Below, in pieces: positions 31,716-38,432 of a stretch of 38,432 nucleotides of DNA. This DNA comes from UBA6120 sp035361955 (GTDB lineage: Bacteria > Bacillota_I > Bacilli_A > RFN20 > CAG-826): contig DAOSDC010000011.1 in NCBI GenBank assembly GCA_035361955.1, positions 1 to 38,432 on the forward strand, in the 5' to 3' direction. The translations under genes and the position numbers were made by a program. The notes beneath the pieces were generated by a model. The model was not told the origin of the DNA. It ran no database searches and worked only from the letters and a program-made list of their open reading frames with translations. Positions within the stretch are counted from its first letter, which is position 1. Each line of letters begins with the position of its first letter.

Positions 31716-34067
31716 ATGTCCGATAACATTCGATGGAAGACGATATTCGTTGCTTTAATCGGCGTGATGACGCTGGCCGCCTGCGGCAAATCATCGAGCA
31801 TATCTAGTTCGGGCAGCACCTCGAGTAGTACCACTTCAACTAGTTTAGTTTCGGTATCCGAAGGTTCCAGCGTCGATAACGAAGACTATGAAGCATCCAT
31901 GAGTTGGAGTCAGCCCAACCATTTATACATTCACTACAAGCGGATCGTCGACACGATGGACGAATATTCAGCTTGGACAATTTGGGCATGGCAAAAAGCC
32001 CCCTACGACCTTGGCGGCCTCCAAATCGAGTGGACGCTGAAAGATCAAAGCGGCGTGATTGCAGCACTCGATTTCTCAGGCGCGACGGTAGAAAACGAAG
32101 GCCATTTATACCAAAGCGGTCAAGCCATGAATCAAATCACGCGCTTGGGTTTCCTCATCGTTTTACGATCATCGATGCAACCGGGTAGTCCGGGCATGTG
32201 GACGAGCGATGGTGGGACCGACATCTACATTAACGATTTCAACACGCACATCCGACCCGATGGTAGCATTCATATTTTTGCGGTCCAAGGCGCGGTCTCC
32301 GATTTTGAGTTTTCATATACCGGTACCGAAGCCAGCGATCCTTACGCGAACGACACTGGGCAACTCGAAAGCATTTCCAATGTCAATTCAAGTCAATCGA
32401 GCTTTGCTCGAGCAAAGACTTCGCCTGATTTTTATGGTCAAGTCGGGTCTGGATATCAAATTTTCGTTCGTAGTTTCGCTGATAGCGACGGCGATGGCGA
32501 GGGCGACATTCGCGGCATCACTCAAAAACTCGATTATATCGAAGCGCTTGGCGTCAAAGCTTTGTGGCTGACGCCAGTTCATAAATCGGAAACATACCAC
32601 GGTTATGATGTGACCGATTTTTACATGATTGACCCCTCGATTGGGACCCTGACCGATTACGCTGAACTCATATATGAGGCTCATGCCCGTGATATCCGCG
32701 TCGTGATGGACTTAGTCGTCAACCATACCTCGACACAAAATGTTTGGTTCCAAAAGTCGATTAATTTGAAAACAGGTACCGATAGTGCCGGCAACGAAAT
32801 TGATTATCGACACTTTTACCATTGGCGCTACGACCCAACCCACGCCCTGCAAGCGCCGTGGCATCGGTTTGGCACGACTAATTATTACTATTACGGCAAA
32901 TTTGCGACCGGCATGCCTGAGCTTAATTACGATTACCAAGGCACGAGAGATGCGATGGTCGACGTCGCCAAGTATTGGGCCGCGTTTGGTGTCGATGGTT
33001 TTAGAATCGACGCCGTCAAGCACATATACATGGCCGATGAAGCTACTGGTAGTCAAGGCGATATCATCGTCGAAGATTACGACGCCAATACCGATACCGA
33101 CTACAGCAGCAATCGCACCAAAAACGTCAATTTCTTTAAAGAATTCAACTTCCGCATCAAATCGGTGTATCCCGACATGTTTCTCGTGGGGGAAAACTTC
33201 GATGGCTGGGATGCGCGCATGGCACCTTATTATGAAGGCATGGATTCGCAATTTGACTTCCATAACTATTATCACCTTGTCAACATGATGCACGGTATTG
33301 AATCGGGGTCGCCCCAAGCTGAAGCCGCCGTGTATGCGACAAAGTACAATACCCACTTTAAAACGTATCGCAATCAACCAATCAACAGCCCCTTCACAAG
33401 TAACCACGACTTGCCACGTGTGCTCAATCACGTCATGGGTGACAAGATCAATGCCAGTGAAGTAAAGGCCGCGCAGACAGTCAGCGCCATCACCTATCAG
33501 ACAGCATTAAACAAGGCGCTGGCCTTTAACGCGACAACGCTGTTATTGCCAGGTACTTCGTGGATCTATTATGGCGATGAACTGGGCATGACCGGCAATT
33601 GGGTGCTTAACGACGATACGACTAGTTATCCAGGTACTGACTATCACGTCGATCGGTGGTATCGGCAACCGATGAAATGGGCGAATACCCCAACATCGTT
33701 TGACACCGGTTACATGTTCGAGGGTTATACCGTCATGCACGATGGTGTCAATTCCACGAACACGGTTCAAGGAGCAACCGAACAAATGGCCAATGCCGAT
33801 TCGATGTTCAGCCGCTTAAAAGCAATCAATGATTATAAGCATCAAAACACAACACTGATCAATGGGACCTATGGAGCGATTTCCACGGGCAGAAGCGACA
33901 TATTCTCGTTCCAGGTCCAAGGAGATGGCGGCACTTATTATATTTACGTCAACTTTGGTTCAACAACGCAAAACGGGTATCGTAACGGCGGTTCCACACT
34001 CGGTTTATCAATTAACGGGGCGACGACTGACAGCCTGCCTGGCTACAGTGCTGTCGTGCTGCGGTAG
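31716..34067 (+). CDS. GH13 alpha-amylase/pullulanase-family lipoprotein
   Basis: The 783-aa surface enzyme degrades alpha-glucans. A lipoprotein signal ends in LAAC (C23), followed by a Ser-rich linker (about 25-52). Residues 60-200 look like a pullulanase-type starch-binding domain (HLYIHYKR ... WTIWAW). The GH13 barrel (about 240-720) has MDLVVNHT (D332, H337), DGFRIDAVKH with nucleophile D432, GENFDGW with acid E493, and SNHD with D565. All catalytic residues are present. A small C-terminal beta domain follows. The RBS is TTAGGAGA. The next gene encodes a starch-binding-like partner. Specificity (amylase, neopullulanase or pullulanase) cannot be fixed from sequence alone. Confidence 0.92.
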   Translation: MSDNIRWKTIFVALIGVMTLAACGKSSSISSSGSTSSSTTSTSLVSVSEGSSVDNEDYEASMSWSQPNHLYIHYKRIVDTMDEYSAWTIWAWQKAPYDLGGLQIEWTLKDQSGVIAALDFSGATVENEGHLYQSGQAMNQITRLGFLIVLRSSMQPGSPGMWTSDGGTDIYINDFNTHIRPDGSIHIFAVQGAVSDFEFSYTGTEASDPYANDTGQLESISNVNSSQSSFARAKTSPDFYGQVGSGYQIFVRSFADSDGDGEGDIRGITQKLDYIEALGVKALWLTPVHKSETYHGYDVTDFYMIDPSIGTLTDYAELIYEAHARDIRVVMDLVVNHTSTQNVWFQKSINLKTGTDSAGNEIDYRHFYHWRYDPTHALQAPWHRFGTTNYYYYGKFATGMPELNYDYQGTRDAMVDVAKYWAAFGVDGFRIDAVKHIYMADEATGSQGDIIVEDYDANTDTDYSSNRTKNVNFFKEFNFRIKSVYPDMFLVGENFDGWDARMAPYYEGMDSQFDFHNYYHLVNMMHGIESGSPQAEAAVYATKYNTHFKTYRNQPINSPFTSNHDLPRVLNHVMGDKINASEVKAAQTVSAITYQTALNKALAFNATTLLLPGTSWIYYGDELGMTGNWVLNDDTTSYPGTDYHVDRWYRQPMKWANTPTSFDTGYMFEGYTVMHDGVNSTNTVQGATEQMANADSMFSRLKAINDYKHQNTTLINGTYGAISTGRSDIFSFQVQGDGGTYYIYVNFGSTTQNGYRNGGSTLGLSINGATTDSLPGYSAVVLR

Positions 34068-34079
34068 GAGGTAGTGACC

Positions 34080-34778
34080 ATGACACGCATGATTAATCGA
34101 TTGTTGTTCATTGCCGGATTCGCATTATTAGGATTTTCCGGAATTTCGAATCAACCGCATCCGGTTTCCGGCGCGGAAGTAACCGTCAAACTCGTTTTGG
34201 GTAAAGACGCCACACTCACGGGTCATACCGCGAGCGATGATCCATCGATTTTCCACGAAAACGTCGTTACTTTTACCGCTAATAGCGGCTCACCGCTACC
34301 GACGCCTGAAAAAACGGGCACGACATTCGTCAGTTGGGTTTATGCTCAAAATTCAGAATTAGTGCGCGTATCGGTCATGCCCCTAACTAGCGGGGCTGTC
34401 TATTTTGCATATTGGAACGGCGATGGTTCACTCGCAACCGAAGGCAGTTCGTCGGAGCCGATTCCCACTGACCCAGTCACGCTTTATCTAGACACCGGCG
34501 GGGCGAGTCTTTGGAATCAAGCCGGGGCTCGGTTCTTTGTTTATACATTTAATCAAGAGACGGCAGGAGCTTGGCCCGGCACTGAAATGACGCTGGTTTC
34601 CGGCAATATTTTCACAATTACCGTCGATGGTGGTTTTTCGAGCCTCATCTTCGTGCGTCGTAATTCCACAAATACGGAAACTTGGAATCAAACCGCTGAT
34701 TTATCGTATTCGCCTTCATTCAATTTGTATACGATAACCGGATGGGATAGCGGTCAGTGGGGCACTTATTCCATTTAG
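34080..34778 (+). CDS. Secreted protein with InlB-like and CBM26-like domains
   Basis: The start is at ATG 34080, with AGGAGGT at 34066-34072 overlapping the amylase stop; a GTG two codons earlier is in the RBS region. The 232-aa protein has an N-terminal signal peptide ending near VSGAEV. An InlB/Listeria-Bacteroides-type beta repeat follows (VTFTANSGSPLPTPEKTGTTFVSW is one conserved segment, seen in two parts). The C-terminal domain runs from about 140 (LYLDTGG ... WNQAGARFFVYTFN, AWPGTEMTLV, WNQTADLS) and resembles starch-binding CBM26 modules. No cell-wall anchor was seen. It probably holds alpha-glucan near the amylase lipoprotein. Confidence 0.7.
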   Translation: MTRMINRLLFIAGFALLGFSGISNQPHPVSGAEVTVKLVLGKDATLTGHTASDDPSIFHENVVTFTANSGSPLPTPEKTGTTFVSWVYAQNSELVRVSVMPLTSGAVYFAYWNGDGSLATEGSSSEPIPTDPVTLYLDTGGASLWNQAGARFFVYTFNQETAGAWPGTEMTLVSGNIFTITVDGGFSSLIFVRRNSTNTETWNQTADLSYSPSFNLYTITGWDSGQWGTYSI

Positions 34779-34800
34779 CGAGTTTGTAATTATATCCATG

Positions 34801-34825
34801 AAGCGGCCTATGTGGCCGCTTTTCT
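34801..34825 (+). terminator. Rho-independent terminator
   Basis: AAGCGGCC / GGCCGCTT with a TATGT loop, followed by TTCTTTT. It ends the amylase unit. Confidence 0.85.
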
Positions 34826-34837
34826 TTTGCGCGTCCC

Positions 34838-34865
34838 TTGACATGAAAGAATACCATCCTATAAT
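34838..34865 (+). promoter_or_regulatory. Consensus sigma-A promoter of clpB
   Basis: TTGACA (34838-34843), a 16-bp spacer and TATAAT (34860-34865): both boxes are perfect. Confidence 0.85.
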
Positions 34866-34869
34866 ATAT

Positions 34870-34896
34870 TTGGCACTTGAATAATAAGAGTGCTAA
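34870..34896 (+). promoter_or_regulatory. CIRCE operator (HrcA binding site)
   Basis: TTGGCACTT, nine bases, GAGTGCTAA. This differs from the CIRCE consensus TTAGCACTC-N9-GAGTGCTAA at two positions in one arm. It covers the predicted transcription start of clpB and predicts heat-shock control by HrcA. Confidence 0.92.
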
Positions 34897-34909
34897 ACGA
34901 GGTGATACT

Positions 34910-37012
34910 ATGGAAATGCCAATTGATTATAGCAAAGACGAACAAATACTCGAAAAGTTCGGTCGCGATATTACGACTGACGCTAAAAGTGGCAAAATCG
35001 ATCCTGTCATTGGTCGTGATGATGAAATCAGAAAGATTATCCAAATACTGGCGCGCAAGACGAAGAACAATGTCATTCTTTTAGGTGAACCAGGTGTCGG
35101 CAAGACGGCAATTCTTGAAGGGCTTGCCCAGCGCATCGTTAAAAACGATGTGCCGACAACGTTAAAAGACAAAACGATTTATGAGCTCGACATGGGTGCA
35201 CTCGTGGCCGGTGCTAAGTATCGGGGCGAATTCGAAGAACGTTTGAAGGCGGTGCTTAATAAAATTAAGCAAAGCGAAGGTAAAATCATTCTTTTCATCG
35301 ACGAAATACATCTAATCGTAGGAGCAGGCAAAGCCGAAGGGGCGCTTGATGCCGGCAATATGCTGAAACCATTACTAGCCCGAGGCGAGATCGATTGTAT
35401 CGGAGCGACGACTTTAGCCGAATACCGTCAATACATCGAAAAAGACCGAGCACTCGAACGCCGGTTTCAACCGGTGCTCGTCAATGAACCGTCAGTCGCC
35501 GATACGATATCAATTCTACGTGGACTTAAACAGCGTTATGAGAGTTTCCATGGCGTAAAAATCACCGATGAAGCGCTCGTGGCCGCCGCAACTTTGTCAC
35601 ATCGTTATTTGACAAGTAGGTTCTTGCCGGATAAAGCCATCGATCTTGTTGATGAAGCATGTGCCTCGATCCGTGTCCAAATCGAGTCGCTACCGGAAGA
35701 ACTTGACGAAATCGATCGCAAGATTCGCCAATTGGAAATCGAAAAAGTAGCCTTAGCGAAAGAAAGCGATGCTAGCAGCAAAACACGTCTTGAAAAAGTT
35801 AAACAGGAGTTAACGCAACTAAATAGTGAAAACGCCGCGCTTAGAAAAAGGTGGAGTGACGAAAAAGAAACAATCAATAACATCAAAGCGGTGAAGAAAG
35901 AGCTTGAAAGGGCACGATTCGAACTTGATTCGGCGTTTAATCGCGGTGAGTACCAAAGAGCAAGTCAATTGCAGTATCAAGACATTCCGCAGCTCGAAAA
36001 GCGATTGCAAACATATGAGGCAAAGATTCCGAATGCGAAGATGCTGTCTGAAATCGTGACTGAAGATGAAATTGCCTATATCATTTCAAAAAACACAAAC
36101 ATCCCCGTCTCCAAAATCCTCAAAGGTGACAAAGAGAAAGTTTTAGCGCTTAAGGACACTTTAAAACGTCGTGTTATTGGTCAAGATGAAGCGATTGACT
36201 TGGTTAGCGATGCCATTTTAAGACAACGAGCGGGTATTAAAGATGAACGCCGACCAATCGGGAGTTTCATGTTTCTTGGTCCCACGGGCGTTGGTAAGAC
36301 AGAAGTAGCCCGTTCACTCGCAGAGGCTTTGTTCGATAATGAAAACAACATTATTAGAATCGACATGAGCGAATACATGGAGAAATTTTCGGTTAGTCGT
36401 CTGATTGGGGCGCCCCCTGGCTATATCGGTTACGAAGAAGGCGGGCAGTTGACGGAAAAAGTGCGTCGCGCTCCTTATAGCATCGTGCTATTTGATGAGG
36501 TTGAGAAGGCTCATCCGGAAGTATTCAACTTGTTGTTGCAAGTTATTGATGATGGGCGACTGACCGATTCTCAAGGTCGCGTCGTCGACTTTAAAAATAC
36601 CATCATTATCATGACGAGCAATCTCGGCAGCGAATATTTACTGCATGGTGAACGTGAGAAAGTAAATGACATTTTACATGCGACGTTCCGACCCGAATTT
36701 CTCAACCGCATTGATGAAATCGTTTATTTCAAACCATTGCCACATGATGTGCAACTCCAAATAGTTAGCAAGATGCTAAGCGAATTGGCCCAACGACTTG
36801 CGCAGCAATACATCAGTGTCGATTTTTCGGTAAATGTCAAACAACATATTATTGATACCGCCTATTCGTTTGAATATGGTGCCCGTCCCATTAAACGTTT
36901 TATTCAACGCGACATCGAAACTTTGCTTGCCCGTGCGATTATCTCCGGCACGATTGATACTCTAAGAAAGTATATCATCGACTACGATGGCACAAGTTTA
37001 ATCATTAAATAA
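34910..37012 (+). CDS. clpB: ClpB disaggregase, natural form without N-domain
   Basis: The 700-aa AAA+ chaperone rescues aggregated proteins with DnaK. It starts right at the first AAA+ domain (EKFGRDITTDAKSGKIDPVIGR), so the usual ~150-residue N-domain is missing, as in mycoplasma ClpB. Walker A motifs are GEPGVGKT (59-66) and GPTGVGKT (457-464). The coiled-coil middle domain (about 280-420, with GEYQRASQLQY) marks ClpB as opposed to ClpC/A. GAGGTGAT precedes ATG 34910. Control is by CIRCE. The gene is transcribed alone and followed by a terminator. Confidence 0.96.
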   Translation: MEMPIDYSKDEQILEKFGRDITTDAKSGKIDPVIGRDDEIRKIIQILARKTKNNVILLGEPGVGKTAILEGLAQRIVKNDVPTTLKDKTIYELDMGALVAGAKYRGEFEERLKAVLNKIKQSEGKIILFIDEIHLIVGAGKAEGALDAGNMLKPLLARGEIDCIGATTLAEYRQYIEKDRALERRFQPVLVNEPSVADTISILRGLKQRYESFHGVKITDEALVAAATLSHRYLTSRFLPDKAIDLVDEACASIRVQIESLPEELDEIDRKIRQLEIEKVALAKESDASSKTRLEKVKQELTQLNSENAALRKRWSDEKETINNIKAVKKELERARFELDSAFNRGEYQRASQLQYQDIPQLEKRLQTYEAKIPNAKMLSEIVTEDEIAYIISKNTNIPVSKILKGDKEKVLALKDTLKRRVIGQDEAIDLVSDAILRQRAGIKDERRPIGSFMFLGPTGVGKTEVARSLAEALFDNENNIIRIDMSEYMEKFSVSRLIGAPPGYIGYEEGGQLTEKVRRAPYSIVLFDEVEKAHPEVFNLLLQVIDDGRLTDSQGRVVDFKNTIIIMTSNLGSEYLLHGEREKVNDILHATFRPEFLNRIDEIVYFKPLPHDVQLQIVSKMLSELAQRLAQQYISVDFSVNVKQHIIDTAYSFEYGARPIKRFIQRDIETLLARAIISGTIDTLRKYIIDYDGTSLIIK

Positions 37013-37016
37013 ATGT

Positions 37017-37040
37017 AACCCACCTTTAGGTGGGTTTTTC
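37017..37040 (+). terminator. Rho-independent terminator after clpB
   Basis: AACCCACC / GGTGGGTT with a TTTA loop and a short T-run. Confidence 0.85.
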
Positions 37041-37063
37041 ATTGTGGCACGCTAAATGATGCG

Positions 37064-37072
37064 TGTTATACT
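37064..37072 (+). promoter_or_regulatory. Extended -10 promoter (leaderless)
   Basis: TGT followed by TATACT (37067-37072). Six bases separate it from ATG 37079, and no Shine-Dalgarno is present. Confidence 0.5.
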
Positions 37073-37078
37073 TAATCT

Positions 37079-38092
37079 ATGCGTAAACAAACCTGCTATG
37101 GCATATTAGTTACCACTTTAACGGTCATTTCTGGTTGTGCCTCCTCATCGCTAGAGCCGAGTAGCCAATTACCATTAAGCTCGGTTGATTCATCGCAAGT
37201 AACAAGCACGACTATGAGTAGTTCGCTTATTTCCTCGTCAAGCGAGGTGACTATTTCCAGTTCGTCTTCAAGCGAAACGATCGTTAGTAGCTCATCATTT
37301 AACGATTATAACTATACCTTTCCAACTGAACCGTACACCGGCTACTATGAACCGATTTCCATCGATTCAGTCGGCAATGCGCTACGCCTGGAACTTTATA
37401 ATTTGATGCAGGCGACGCAACATACCAACGTCTCGTATGATTCGCATCGATATCACTATCAGGTGACCGACCGCGATCCAGATATACCTGGCAACATTAT
37501 CTTGTTTTACACGGGGACAAGCCGTCCTTTCAATGGAACGTTTGGGTCTACAGTTGGCACGACCAACCGCGAACACGTTTGGCCGCAATCGAAATTCAAC
37601 TATGTGACATCGGGACCTTATTCGGATTTACACCATGTACGACCATGTGATGTGTCACTGAATAGCACACGCCAAAACATGGATTTTGGCACGCTGACGT
37701 CGGGTACCATTCCTAACGAAGGCGTCCCCGGTGGAACAAGAGTGCCGACTGACGCGTTGTATGCAGGTGGCAAATTTTATCCCGGACCACTATTTCGGGG
37801 CCCGGCCGCTCGCATCATTTTTTATGTGGCGATGCGCTATGGGCCGGAATCGGCGTTCAATCTATCTTTGCTTGATGCCGCCTCTCCTAATCCCGGCACC
37901 AAATTCGCTTTTATTGCCGATATGCTAGCTTGGAACCTTGTATACCCCGTTAACGATTATGAGTCGCTTCGTAACGAAGAAACGGCGACAATTCAAGGTA
38001 ATCGTAACCCGTTTATCGATCATCCTGACCTGGCTTGTCGCCTCTGGGGTGACTACAGTGAGAAAACTATCGATTTATGCGGTCTTTTATAA
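37079..38092 (+). CDS. Endonuclease I-family lipoprotein
   Basis: The 337-aa protein is a predicted surface nuclease. A lipoprotein signal ends in VISGC (C20), followed by a long Ser/Thr-rich linker (about 21-73). The catalytic region follows the endonuclease I His-Me-finger pattern: NREHVWPQS with general-base H165, DLHHVRP (182-188) and N194 as metal ligand. The mature domain is anchored to the membrane and faces outwards, suited to cutting extracellular DNA or RNA. A leaderless start is predicted. A nutrient-scavenging role is inferred; no nucleoside transporter gene is visible next to it. Confidence 0.88.
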   Translation: MRKQTCYGILVTTLTVISGCASSSLEPSSQLPLSSVDSSQVTSTTMSSSLISSSSEVTISSSSSSETIVSSSSFNDYNYTFPTEPYTGYYEPISIDSVGNALRLELYNLMQATQHTNVSYDSHRYHYQVTDRDPDIPGNIILFYTGTSRPFNGTFGSTVGTTNREHVWPQSKFNYVTSGPYSDLHHVRPCDVSLNSTRQNMDFGTLTSGTIPNEGVPGGTRVPTDALYAGGKFYPGPLFRGPAARIIFYVAMRYGPESAFNLSLLDAASPNPGTKFAFIADMLAWNLVYPVNDYESLRNEETATIQGNRNPFIDHPDLACRLWGDYSEKTIDLCGLL

Positions 38093-38103
38093 CTAGATAT
38101 CAT

Positions 38104-38132
38104 TTGACAAGAGCAACATCCTATAATAATAT
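38104..38132 (+). promoter_or_regulatory. Promoter for tRNA-Thr
   Basis: TTGACA (38104-38109), a 17-bp spacer and TAATAT (38127-38132). A TATAAT at 38122-38127 is too close to the -35 box. Confidence 0.55.
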
Positions 38133-38145
38133 TTATTAGCGATTG

Positions 38146-38219
38146 GCCTCCTTAGTTAAGTGGTATAACAAATCCATGGTAAGGATTAGTTGCTAGTTCG
38201 ATTCTGGCAGGAGGCACCA
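38146..38219 (+). tRNA. tRNA-Thr (GGT)
   Basis: This 74-nt cloverleaf has acceptor GCCTCCT / AGGAGGC, discriminator A and encoded CCA. The anticodon loop ATGGTAA lies in an AATCC/GGATT stem, placing GGT at 34-36. The T-stem GCTAG/CTGGC includes one G-U pair. Confidence 0.88.
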
Positions 38220-38226
38220 GTTAGTG

Positions 38227-38255
38227 AAAAAAGCATGTTGTAGACGTGCTTTTTT
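38227..38255 (+). terminator. Rho-independent terminator after tRNA-Thr
   Basis: GCATGT / ACGTGC with a TGTAG loop; an A-run precedes and a T-run follows the stem. Confidence 0.85.
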
Positions 38256-38272
38256 AGTTTATCAATCCATTT

Positions 38273-38294
38273 GGGTATGAAAAGGGTATGAAAA
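38273..38294 (+). repeat. Tandem 11-bp direct repeat behind tRNA-Thr
   Basis: GGGTATGAAAA occurs twice in direct succession. Its position just behind a tRNA gene could mark arm-type sites or the edge of an integrated element, but no tRNA duplication is visible in the window. Confidence 0.5.
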
Positions 38295-38363
38295 AGTTCA
38301 ATTGCTTCCTTCGATGACATTCAATCTACTGATTTTTTTGATTAATTCTTAATCATTGATTCA

Positions 38364-38393
38364 TTGTTTAGGCACTTCAATGGATGGTAAACT
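38364..38393 (+). promoter_or_regulatory. Possible promoter at window end
   Basis: TTGTTT (38364-38369), an 18-bp spacer and TAAACT (38388-38393) with an upstream TGG extended -10. Confidence 0.35.
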
Positions 38394-38401
38394 GAAAACA
38401 C

Positions 38402-38432
38402 ATGGCAGTTGATATTGATCACAAGATAGCTG
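38402..38432 (+). CDS. Possible start of a truncated gene
   Basis: ATG 38402 opens a frame (MAVDIDHKIA) that runs off the window. It lies eight bases after a possible extended -10 box and has no Shine-Dalgarno, as in other presumed leaderless genes here. Only ten codons are visible, so no product can be named. Confidence 0.3.
   Translation, partial: MAVDIDHKIA

Overview
The window suggests a low- to mid-GC member of the Bacillota, most likely an uncultured Bacilli lineage related to the Mollicutes (Izemoplasma/Acholeplasma/RF39-like). This is inferred from the classical atp operon order, Firmicutes-type GalT, a CIRCE-controlled ClpB without its N-terminal domain, Ser-rich lipoproteins, an IS30-type element resembling the Mycoplasma IS1630 group, and standard TGA stop codons (for example the TGATG and ATGA overlaps in atp, gal and feo). 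No 16S or marker search was possible, so the taxonomy stays tentative.

Bases 1-1515: the end of a probable ABC-2 permease gene, an initiator tRNA-Met, rubrerythrin, then tRNA-Asp and tRNA-Phe. Bases 1516-4060: an AT-rich insertion downstream of tRNA-Phe. It is bounded by a perfect 48-bp repeat of the tRNA-Phe 3' half, holds a diverged third copy of the tRNA end plus terminator, and carries two lipoprotein genes but no integrase. Bases 4067-5529: an IS30-family element flanked by a 15-bp palindromic target duplication. Bases 5600-8660: accessory genes (zinc-ribbon/PTxI-repeat membrane protein, AlkA-like glycosylase, GGCT-like protein, GNAT).

Bases 8755-13160: a lipoprotein, a DegV protein and an unrecognised four-gene cluster preceded by a palindrome and two competing hairpins. 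Bases 13157-19868 (minus strand): the complete F1Fo ATP synthase operon atpIBEFHAGDC, whose c subunit carries two carboxylates in the ion site. Bases 20103-24626: prs, an SDR, an iron-type alcohol dehydrogenase, a glutathione peroxidase and a membrane protein.

Bases 24666-28583: galM-galT-galK (Leloir pathway) and a 49-aa membrane protein. Bases 28678-31144: feoA-feoB plus a small Cys-containing Feo protein, behind a promoter whose spacer is a palindrome. Bases 31167-34778: a membrane protein, a surface GH13 amylase/pullulanase lipoprotein and a secreted starch-binding-like protein. Bases 34838-38092: CIRCE-clpB and an endonuclease I-like lipoprotein. Bases 38104-38432: tRNA-Thr, a tandem 11-bp repeat and the probable first codons of another gene.

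The core genes describe a fermentative cell that takes up ferrous iron, degrades external alpha-glucans, uses galactose, may scavenge extracellular DNA, and defends against peroxide with rubrerythrin and GPx. Several genes have a -10 box ending 6 nt before the ATG and no Shine-Dalgarno sequence, suggesting regular use of leaderless mRNAs.
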